DNA of 7,533 nt from contig CALGFL010000134.1 in the NCBI GenBank assembly GCA_937881145.1, forward strand, positions 1 to 7,533. The letters run 5' to 3'. The notes beneath the pieces were generated by a model. The model had not been told where the DNA came from and did not search any database. It saw only the letters and a program-made list of their open reading frames with translations. Position 1 is the first letter of the stretch, and every line of letters begins with the position of its first letter. This DNA is from an uncultured Bordetella sp. Lineage in GTDB: Bacteria > Pseudomonadota > Gammaproteobacteria > Burkholderiales > Burkholderiaceae_B. Below, piece by piece: positions 1-5,233 of this stretch. Position numbers and translations under genes: made by a program.

Positions 1-150
1 TGCAGCGGGCGGCCGCGCCGGCGGCCGACGCGGCGCCTGCGCGGCCTGCGCGGCCTGCGCGGCCTGCGCGGCCGGCGCGACCGCCCAGACCAGCGCCAGC
101 GCCGCCAACAGCAGACGCCAGATGCGCAAGAAGCGAGACGTGCAGATCAT
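1..150 (-). CDS. Exported protein of unknown function, N-terminal fragment (3' end outside window)
   Basis: Only the first 50 residues are in the window and the frame is open to the edge. They form a clear Sec signal peptide: a basic n-region (R6, R9, R12), a hydrophobic stretch at about residues 13-25 rich in Leu and Ala, then AQA signal-peptidase-I-type sites. The AQA motif occurs four times in a row (28-30, 31-33, 34-36, 37-39), encoded by a 9-bp tandem repeat. After this the chain is rich in Pro, Arg and Ala. The ATG lies 7 bases after the matB stop. The only Shine-Dalgarno-like element, GAGG, is just 2 bases from the ATG, so translation may depend on reinitiation after matB. The protein is probably periplasmic or cell-surface. 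The mature part seen does not look like a TctC/Bug solute receptor, which would be a natural malonate partner. The family cannot be named from this fragment. Confidence 0.6.
   Translation of the reverse strand, partial: MICTSRFLRIWRLLLAALALVWAVAPAAQAAQAAQAAQAPRRPPARPPAA
32..76. repeat. 9-bp tandem repeat (unit GCGGCCTGC), 3 exact plus 2 degenerate copies
   Basis: Exact copies lie at 41-49, 50-58 and 59-67. A degenerate copy is on each side (32-40 with GGCGCCTGC, 68-76 with GCGGCCGGC). On the minus strand each unit encodes Ala-Ala-Gln in phase, giving the repeated AQA of the signal-peptide cleavage region. A 9-bp unit keeps the reading frame whatever the copy number, so changes would alter linker length and the number of cleavage sites but not switch the gene off. 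Confidence 0.8.
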
Positions 151-157
151 GGCCTCG

Positions 158-1693
158 TCACAAAGTCTTGTAGGTCTCGCGCAGGACGTTCTTCTGCACC
201 TTGCCCATGGTGTTGCGCGGCAGTTCCGCGGCGATATGAATACGCTTGGGCACCTTGAAGTTGGCGATGCCTTCCTTAAGCCCCGCCAACATGGCCTGCG
301 TGTCGAGGCTGGCGTCCGGCTTGGGCACCACCACCGCCACCACCGCCTCGCCGAAGTCGGGATGCGGCACACCGATCACGGCCGACTCGGCCACGCCAGG
401 CATGTCGTCGATGAAACCCTCGATCTCCTTGGGGTAGACGTTGTAGCCGCCCGAAATGATCAGGTCCTTGCTGCGCCCCACGATGGACACGTAGTCGTCC
501 GGCACCTGGCGCCCGCCCGATACGCCGCCGCAGCGGCCCACGTCGCCGGTCTTGAACCAGCCGTCGGCGGTGAATTCCTCGCGCGTCTTCTCGGGCATGC
601 GCCAATAGCCAGAAAACACATTGGGGCCGCGCACCTGGATATTGCCGATCTCCCCCGCGGCCAATGCCCGCCCGGCATCGTCGACCACGCGCAGGCCCAC
701 GCCCGGCAAGGGCTTGCCCACCGTGCCGCCCAGGCGCTCGCCGTCGCCTGCATGATAAGGGTTGGACGTGAGCATCACGGTCTCGCTCATGCCGTAGCGC
801 TCGAGTATGGTGTGGCCGCTGCGCTCGCGAAACGCGTTGAAGGTTTCCATCAAAAGCGGCGCCGAGCCCGAGATGAACAGGCGCATATTGCGGCACGCGC
901 CGCGGCCGAAGCGCGCGTCGGCCAGCAGCCTCACGTAGTAGGTCGGCACGCCCATCATCACCGTGCTGCGCGGCAGGTAGTGCAGCGCCTGGTCCACGTC
1001 CAGCTTGGGCAGCCAGATCATGCGCGCGCCCGCGAGCATGGCGCCGTGCGAGGCCACGAACAGGCCATGTATATGAAAGATGGGCAGCATGTGCAGCAGC
1101 ACGTCGCTGCTGCGCCAGCCCCAGTATTCGCGCAGCGTCAGCGCGTTCGACGCCATATTGCCGTGCGTAAGCATGGCGCCCTTGCTGCGCCCGGTCGTGC
1201 CCGAGGTATAGAGAATCACCGCCAGATCGTCCGGCTTTCGCGTAGCGGTGCGGAAAGTCTGCGGCATGCCGGCCGCCGCCTGCAGCAGCGTGCCCGTGCG
1301 CTTGTCGCCCAGGGTGTAGATATGCCGCACGCCCGCGGCGCGCGCGATGCGCTCGACCCAGGGCTCGTTCTGCGGTGTGCACACGACCACATCCGGCTCG
1401 GCGTTACCCAGGAAATACTCGATCTCCGATTCGCGGTAGGCGGTGTTCAGGGGCAGGTAGACCAGCCCGGCGCGCAAGGTGGCCAGGTAAAGCAGCAGCG
1501 CTTCGGGCGATTTTTCCACCTGCACGGCCACGCGCGCGCCGGCCGGCAGATCCAGCGCGGCCAGCAAATTGGCCAGGCATGCGCTGGCGCGATCCACGTC
1601 GTCCCAGGTGTAGCAATGTTCGGGCGTCTCGATGGCAACGCCTTTGCGATCGACGGGAAAACCGCTCTCGAGCACGGCATAGAGGTTGGACAT
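158..1693 (-). CDS. matB: Malonyl-CoA synthase (malonate--CoA ligase)
   Basis: A 511-residue enzyme of the ANL (acyl-adenylate-forming) superfamily that joins malonate to CoA using ATP, by way of malonyl-AMP, in the cytoplasm. Visible motifs in order: VAVQVEKSPEALLLYL (55-70), the P-loop YTSGTTGRSKG (162-172), LPIFHIHGLF (203-212), FISGSAPLL (273-281), ERYGMSE (298-304), GWFKTGD (378-384), GRSKDLIISGGYNVYPKEIE (406-425) and PRNTMGKVQK (492-501) with the catalytic Lys498. That lysine is the one acetylated in related enzymes. The ERYGMSE/TSNPY region and the overall run of motifs match rhizobial and Rhodopseudomonas MatB as I remember them, and the length is normal. The start is set by AAGGAG at 1700-1705, 6 bases before the ATG. 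The frame is open upstream to about 2398, but that stretch lies over the next gene and is not coding here. A loop at 386-400 is about 8 residues longer than in typical MatB. Another short- or dicarboxylate-CoA ligase is the main alternative. Confidence 0.9.
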   Translation of the reverse strand: MSNLYAVLESGFPVDRKGVAIETPEHCYTWDDVDRASACLANLLAALDLPAGARVAVQVEKSPEALLLYLATLRAGLVYLPLNTAYRESEIEYFLGNAEPDVVVCTPQNEPWVERIARAAGVRHIYTLGDKRTGTLLQAAAGMPQTFRTATRKPDDLAVILYTSGTTGRSKGAMLTHGNMASNALTLREYWGWRSSDVLLHMLPIFHIHGLFVASHGAMLAGARMIWLPKLDVDQALHYLPRSTVMMGVPTYYVRLLADARFGRGACRNMRLFISGSAPLLMETFNAFRERSGHTILERYGMSETVMLTSNPYHAGDGERLGGTVGKPLPGVGLRVVDDAGRALAAGEIGNIQVRGPNVFSGYWRMPEKTREEFTADGWFKTGDVGRCGGVSGGRQVPDDYVSIVGRSKDLIISGGYNVYPKEIEGFIDDMPGVAESAVIGVPHPDFGEAVVAVVVPKPDASLDTQAMLAGLKEGIANFKVPKRIHIAAELPRNTMGKVQKNVLRETYKTL

Positions 1694-1699
1694 GGATGT

Positions 1700-1705
1700 C
1701 TCCTT
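1700..1705 (-). promoter_or_regulatory. Strong ribosome binding site of matB
   Basis: AAGGAG on the minus strand, 6 bases before the ATG at 1693. It decides the matB start against longer upstream readings of the same frame. It lies in the 20-base gap after the stop codon of the preceding gene. Confidence 0.85.
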
Positions 1706-1713
1706 GCAGATTA

Positions 1714-2484
1714 TTAGAGATACAGCATGCCTTGCACGGCGTGGCCCAGCAAGGCTCGTGCCCAGCGCTGCGCCGGCAGGCCGTATTCGGCCTGCACCTG
1801 CTCGGCGCGCTCGAGCAGCTGCGCCGGCGTCACGGCCAGGGGCGGGCCGCTGAACGCCAGCACGATCATGTTGCCTTCGTCGATCTCGGGCAACATGATC
1901 ACGCGATCGTCGAACGCGGCGGAGAGATTGTCGATATTGCGGCTGAAACTCTCGTGCCGGCCGAACAGGTTCACGACCAGCACACCCGCCTCGCCGAGCA
2001 CCCGCCGGCAGGCGCGGTAAAAGGCCACCGAATCGCGCACCGGCCCGCGCGCCTGTGCGTCGTACAAATCCACCATGAGCACGGGACACTTGCCCGCGTT
2101 CAGCGGGTCCGACACCCACAGTTGCGCGTCCAGGTGATGGATGTCCATCCGCGGCGAGGGCGGCAGACGAAAGAAAGTCTGGCATGCGGCCGTGACGCTG
2201 GGGTTCCATTCGACGATCTGGAGATCGCTGCGCGTGTGCTTCAGGCAGAAACGCGCCAGCGACCCGGCCCCCAGGCCAAGTATGCCGATGGGCGCCTCGC
2301 GCGGCGGGGCCAGGAACAGCAGCCAGGCCATCATCTGGGCCGTGTATTCCAGCACCAGAGCGGCCGGATCGGCGATGCGCATCGCCCCCTGCACCCACTC
2401 GGTGTTGAAGTGCAAATAGCGCACGCCGTCCGCTTCGGACAACGTGGGCTGGTCTTGTTCGGTGGGTGTGCGGCGGCTGGACAT
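1714..2484 (-). CDS. Spermidine-synthase-like protein (methyltransferase fold)
   Basis: 256 residues with the Rossmann layout of the SpeE/PABS family. The nucleotide-binding loop is ILGLGAGSL (68-76), in place of the usual GGGDG. VEWNP (91-95) ends strand beta 2, where the family binds the ribose of decarboxylated SAM through an acidic residue. HHLDAQLWV (116-124) carries the next Asp, and VLMVDLYDAQ (135-144) aligns with the segment holding the catalytic Asp (D139). A C-terminal helical part follows. The N-terminal block (YLHFNTEWVQGAMRIADP, 23-40) resembles SpeE strands, but the DE..YHEM polyamine motif is not present; the region reads LEYTAQMMAWLL (45-56). True spermidine synthesis is therefore doubtful and another aminopropyl or methyl transfer is possible. 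Such proteins are common, and usually annotated as spermidine synthase-like, in betaproteobacteria. There is no Shine-Dalgarno sequence before the ATG; a -10 hexamer sits in that place. Next is matB, 20 bases on. Confidence 0.75.
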   Translation of the reverse strand: MSSRRTPTEQDQPTLSEADGVRYLHFNTEWVQGAMRIADPAALVLEYTAQMMAWLLFLAPPREAPIGILGLGAGSLARFCLKHTRSDLQIVEWNPSVTAACQTFFRLPPSPRMDIHHLDAQLWVSDPLNAGKCPVLMVDLYDAQARGPVRDSVAFYRACRRVLGEAGVLVVNLFGRHESFSRNIDNLSAAFDDRVIMLPEIDEGNMIVLAFSGPPLAVTPAQLLERAEQVQAEYGLPAQRWARALLGHAVQGMLYL

Positions 2485-2490
2485 CGGCGA

Positions 2491-2496
2491 ATTGTA
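2491..2496 (-). promoter_or_regulatory. Candidate -10 element for a leaderless transcript
   Basis: TACAAT on the minus strand (5 of 6 consensus bases), exactly 6 bases before the ATG at 2484. With the usual spacing, transcription would start on or next to the A of the ATG, and there is no ribosome binding site. No good -35 is visible 16-18 bases upstream. The call is from spacing and sequence alone. Confidence 0.45.
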
Positions 2497-2544
2497 GCCA
2501 GCGGCCAGCCGGTGATGCGCCCGATTAACGTAGATGAAGCGAAA

Positions 2545-3825
2545 TCAGGCCTTCTGCCCACCGTCGTAGATATAGTCGCGGCGCCAGGGGTAGCCAAGAT
2601 CGGCCGGATTGTCGAGCTCGTCGGAACGGCCCGTGGCCAGCGGCGCCAGCAGGAACTGGTGCAGCGAGATCCAGCCATGCTCGAAGCCCATGGCGCAGCC
2701 GGCCAAGTACAGGCGGTAGGCGCGCAGCGACTTCATGCCCTGCTCGCCCTTGTCGTGCGTGAGGATCTCGGCGGCGCGGTCGAGCTGCGCCTCCAGGCCA
2801 TCGCTCCAGGCCCACAGCGTGCGGGCATAGTGCGGGCGCAGGTTTTCCATATCGACCGTTTCCAGGCCGCCCAGAGCCACGGCTTCCAGCACATTGCTCG
2901 CGTGCGTCAGCTCGCCGCCCGGGAAAATGTATTTGTCGATGAACTCGCCCATGCCGTTGCCCAGTTCGGCGTTGTAGACGCCCCCGGCGGTAATGCCATG
3001 GTTCAGGATGAGGCCGCTGGGCTTGAGCAGGCGGCGCAGCTTGGCAAAGTACTCGGGCAGTTGGGCGCGGCCCACATGCTCGAACATGCCCACCGACGAA
3101 ATCTTGTCGTAAGGCTGCGACTCGTCGAGCTTGCGATAGTCCAGCAGCTCCATGCGCACCCGGCCCGACAGGCCTTTTTCCTCGATCAGGCGGGTGACGT
3201 GCGCGTGCTGGTTGCGCGACAGCGTGATGCCCGTGGCGTCGACGCCGTAATTCTCGGCGGCCCACAGCAGAAGGCCGCCCCAGCCGGCGCCGATATCCAG
3301 GAAACGCTCGCCCGGACGCAGGCGCAGCTTGCGGCAGATGTGATCGATCTTGGCTTCCTGGGCCTGCGCCAGGTTCATGCCCGGCTCGCGGTAGTAGGCG
3401 CAGGAATAGACCCGGCGCGGATCCTGCCACAAGGCGTAGAAAGACTCGGAAAGGTCGTAGTGGAACTCGATCTGCTTGGCGTCGCGCTCGACGGAGTGGC
3501 GCCAGATGGAAATGAGTTTGCGCACGAGCTCGGTCAGCCGACCGGTGCGCGCCGCGTCGATGGGCGAATCCGGCAGCATCTGCGCCGCGGCCGCCATGAC
3601 ATCGCGCATGGAGCCTTCGATATCGACCAGACCTTCGACGTAATCCTGACCCAGCACGCCGACCGAGCCTTCAGCCAGATGAATCAGCGACTTTTTGTCG
3701 CGCATGATGAACTTCACGCGCGGATCGGAAGCTCCCAAAGCAGTGCCATCGGGCATCACCAACTGGACCGGTGTCTGCGTTACGGCCTTCAGTTTCCGAT
3801 CCACTGCGGACAACAAAGGGTTCAC
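2545..3825 (-). CDS. cfa: Cyclopropane-fatty-acyl-phospholipid synthase
   Basis: A 426-residue enzyme that transfers a methylene group from S-adenosylmethionine to the cis double bond of unsaturated acyl chains in membrane phospholipids, usually in stationary phase or under acid or stress. It is soluble but acts at the inner-membrane surface. An N-terminal lipid-associated domain (about 1-115) is followed by the catalytic domain: FHYDLSESFYALW (121-133), YSCAYY with Cys142 (140-145), SAM motif I LDIGAGWGG (176-184), LDYRKL (228-233), SVGMFEHVG (244-252, Glu249), LNHGI with His276 (274-278) and RLYLAGCAMGF (371-381) with Tyr373. These match the active-site Cys, Glu, His and Tyr of E. coli Cfa. 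It is somewhat longer than the E. coli enzyme (382 residues). The start is GTG at 3825, chosen because AGGGAG (3833-3838) lies 7 bases upstream. It heads the leftward gene cluster and is divergent from the transporter gene. No terminator is visible in the 60 bases before the next gene. Confidence 0.95.
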   Translation of the reverse strand: MNPLLSAVDRKLKAVTQTPVQLVMPDGTALGASDPRVKFIMRDKKSLIHLAEGSVGVLGQDYVEGLVDIEGSMRDVMAAAAQMLPDSPIDAARTGRLTELVRKLISIWRHSVERDAKQIEFHYDLSESFYALWQDPRRVYSCAYYREPGMNLAQAQEAKIDHICRKLRLRPGERFLDIGAGWGGLLLWAAENYGVDATGITLSRNQHAHVTRLIEEKGLSGRVRMELLDYRKLDESQPYDKISSVGMFEHVGRAQLPEYFAKLRRLLKPSGLILNHGITAGGVYNAELGNGMGEFIDKYIFPGGELTHASNVLEAVALGGLETVDMENLRPHYARTLWAWSDGLEAQLDRAAEILTHDKGEQGMKSLRAYRLYLAGCAMGFEHGWISLHQFLLAPLATGRSDELDNPADLGYPWRRDYIYDGGQKA

Positions 3826-3832
3826 GTACGTA

Positions 3833-3838
3833 CTCCCT
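3833..3838 (-). promoter_or_regulatory. Ribosome binding site fixing the GTG start of cfa
   Basis: AGGGAG on the minus strand, 7 bases before the GTG at 3825. The spacer contains the palindrome GTACGTAC (3826-3833). Confidence 0.75.
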
Positions 3839-3857
3839 GATGATCGAACTCGGCGAC

Positions 3858-3863
3858 TTTATC
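3858..3863 (-). promoter_or_regulatory. Weak candidate -10 for cfa
   Basis: GATAAA on the minus strand, 4 of 6 consensus bases. It would start transcription near 3851, about 25 bases before the GTG, leaving the ribosome binding site in the leader. The base pairs 17 upstream (3881-3886) are GCATGC, not a -35 consensus, so an activator or an alternative sigma factor would be needed. In E. coli one cfa promoter depends on sigma S, but nothing here proves that. Confidence 0.25.
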
Positions 3864-3874
3864 GGAATTTGATT

Positions 3875-3892
3875 GCAACCGCATGCATTTGC
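3875..3892. promoter_or_regulatory. Interrupted palindrome, candidate operator between divergent genes
   Basis: GCAA-CC-GCATGC-AT-TTGC is symmetric about 3883/3884, with 14 of 18 positions paired. It lies at about the midpoint between the possible cfa -10 (3858-3863) and the extended -10 of the transporter gene (3897-3905), covering the -35 zone of both. A dimeric regulator bound here could affect both directions. The regulator family cannot be assigned. Confidence 0.4.
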
Positions 3893-3896
3893 CGCG

Positions 3897-3905
3897 TGAT
3901 ACATT
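3897..3905 (+). promoter_or_regulatory. Candidate extended -10 promoter of the efflux gene
   Basis: TGATACATT contains the TGN extension followed by TACATT (4 of 6 of the -10 consensus). No good -35 is found at the usual distance; the nearest TTGCAA (3873-3878) is 21 bases away. Transcription would begin near 3912 and give a leader of about 86 bases. Confidence 0.35.
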
Positions 3906-3921
3906 GTCTGGTTCGGCCCTT

Positions 3922-3970
3922 GGCTGGCCCGCCTTCCGGCGCTTGCCGCGGCCAGCCCCTTCCTGGCCGC
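3922..3970 (+). promoter_or_regulatory. Two mutually exclusive GC-rich hairpins in the efflux gene leader
   Basis: Stem A pairs 3922-3929 (GGCTGGCC) with 3950-3957 (GGCCAGCC), 8 perfect pairs. Stem B pairs 3948-3955 (GCGGCCAG) with 3963-3970 (CTGGCCGC), 8 perfect pairs with a 7-base loop. They share 3950-3955, so only one can form at a time. Neither has a U-run after it. This is the geometry of a leader switch, but GC-rich DNA gives such pairings by chance. Confidence 0.35.
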
Positions 3971-3997
3971 AGACCGCGCCTCTCCCGCCTGTTTCTC

Positions 3998-5212
3998 ATG
4001 TCGTCGTCCGAATCCCTGCCCCGAAGGTTGCCCGGCTGGTTGATCCTGATGGGCGCGCTGACCGCGATCGGCCCGTTTTCCACCGACATGTATCTTCCTG
4101 CCTTTCCGGCCATGGCCGAAGGGCTGCACACGACGCTGGGCGAGATCGAGCGCACGCTGGCCATCTATCTCGTCGGCCTGGCGCTGTCCCAGATGGTGTA
4201 CGGCTCGCTTGCCGACCGCTACGGCCGCAAGCGGCCCCTCATAGGCGGGTTGGCGCTCTATACCTTGTCTTCGATCGGCTGCGCCCTGGCCGGCGACGTC
4301 CACGTCCTGCTCGCCTGCCGCGTGCTGCAGGCGCTGGGGGCCGCGGCCGGCATGGTAGTGCCTCGCGCGGTCGTGCGCGATCACTACGCCACGCAAGGCG
4401 CGGCCCGCGCCCTGTCGATGATGATGCTGGTCATGGGCCTGGCTCCGATTCTTGCGCCCTTGGCCGGCGGCCAACTCGTAGGCCTGGGCTGGCGCAGCCT
4501 GTTCTGGGCCATGGCGGCCCTGGGACTGGCGCTGCTCCTGGCCGTGATCCTCGTCATGCGCGAATCGCTGGCGCCCGAAAACATCCTGTCTCTGAACTGG
4601 CGCATCATCCTCGCCAATTACCGCGCCCTGCTCAAGCACCGCGGCTTCATGGCGCACTCGCTCGCCGGCGGGCTGAGCCAGGCCGGCATGTTCGCCTACA
4701 TCGCCGCTTCGCCGCACCTGTTCATCCAGGTCTACGGCGTCGCCGTCCAGCACTACGGCCTGTTCTTCGGCAGCAATGCGGCGGTCCTGATCATCGGCGC
4801 GCAGCTGAGCGCCTTGCTGCTGCGGCGCCACTCCTCTCTGGTGCTGCAACGCCGTGCCCTGGTCGCCCTGGCCCTGGCTGCCCTGGCGGGCCTTGCCATG
4901 GCGCTGTCCGGAGTCATCTCCTTATGGCTGGCCATGGCCTACATCCAGGTCTACATGTTCAGCAACGGTTTCGTGAACCCCAACTCGGCAGCGCTGGCCC
5001 TGTCCGAACAGGGACGCCGCCTGGGCGCGGCCTCGGCCGTCCTGGGCACGCTGCAGTATTCCTGCGCCGCCCTGGCCAGCACCGCCATCAGCCTCTGGCA
5101 GATCGACAGCGCCCTGCCCCTGACCACCGTCATGGCCGGCTGCGCCTGCCTGGGCTGGTTCTTCGGCCGAGTGGCGCGCGGCGGTCCGGCAGGTCGCGTC
5201 GCGGCCGTTTGA
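3998..5212 (+). CDS. Bcr/CflA-family MFS drug efflux transporter
   Basis: A 404-residue, 12-helix inner-membrane antiporter of the major facilitator superfamily. Members of the Bcr/CflA branch export drugs such as bicyclomycin, chloramphenicol or sulfonamides using the proton gradient; the substrate here is unknown. TM1 runs about 13-27 and leads to FSTDMYLPAFPAMA (27-40), a signature of this branch. Motif A GSLADRYGRKRP (69-80) lies between TM2 and TM3. TM4 contains CRVLQALGAAAG (107-118) with Arg108, and the antiporter motif C is GLAPILAPLAGG (147-158). A basic central loop (about 202-216) joins the two halves, and NGFVNPNSAALAL (323-335) is typical of TM10. The start was taken at the ATG just before SSSESLPRR because the transporter begins directly after it. 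The same frame is open back to 3695, but that stretch is antisense to cfa. No Shine-Dalgarno sequence is visible; the 25 bases before the ATG are pyrimidine-rich. nadB follows after 21 bases. Confidence 0.87.
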   Translation: MSSSESLPRRLPGWLILMGALTAIGPFSTDMYLPAFPAMAEGLHTTLGEIERTLAIYLVGLALSQMVYGSLADRYGRKRPLIGGLALYTLSSIGCALAGDVHVLLACRVLQALGAAAGMVVPRAVVRDHYATQGAARALSMMMLVMGLAPILAPLAGGQLVGLGWRSLFWAMAALGLALLLAVILVMRESLAPENILSLNWRIILANYRALLKHRGFMAHSLAGGLSQAGMFAYIAASPHLFIQVYGVAVQHYGLFFGSNAAVLIIGAQLSALLLRRHSSLVLQRRALVALALAALAGLAMALSGVISLWLAMAYIQVYMFSNGFVNPNSAALALSEQGRRLGAASAVLGTLQYSCAALASTAISLWQIDSALPLTTVMAGCACLGWFFGRVARGGPAGRVAAV

Positions 5213-5233
5213 GAACGACGGAGAAGCACAAGC

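Noticed and set aside
122..1717. Long plus-strand open frame opposite matB
   Set aside because: Rich in His, Arg, Ala and Gln with no recognisable motif; it is the mirror of the matB codon pattern in high-GC DNA.
1694..2398. Upstream extension of the matB frame
   Set aside because: It overlaps the SpeE-like gene out of frame, with low-complexity Arg/Gly/Ala content. The strong ribosome binding site at 1700-1705 marks the real start.
2485..2544. Possible terminator after cfa
   Set aside because: There is a direct repeat of CCAGC/GGCCAGC type but no clear stem followed by a U-run on the minus strand.
1375..3840. Very long plus-strand open frame (821 codons) opposite cfa, the SpeE-like gene and part of matB
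   Set aside because: It spans three well-supported genes on the other strand, has no domain motifs and has antisense-type composition.
3695..3997. Upstream extension of the transporter frame
   Set aside because: The first part is antisense to cfa and the residues before position 3998 do not resemble transporter sequence.
3671..4849. Minus-strand open frame across the transporter and the intergenic region
   Set aside because: Its His/Gln/Arg-rich sequence is typical of antisense shadow. The transporter frame has clear membrane helices and MFS motifs.
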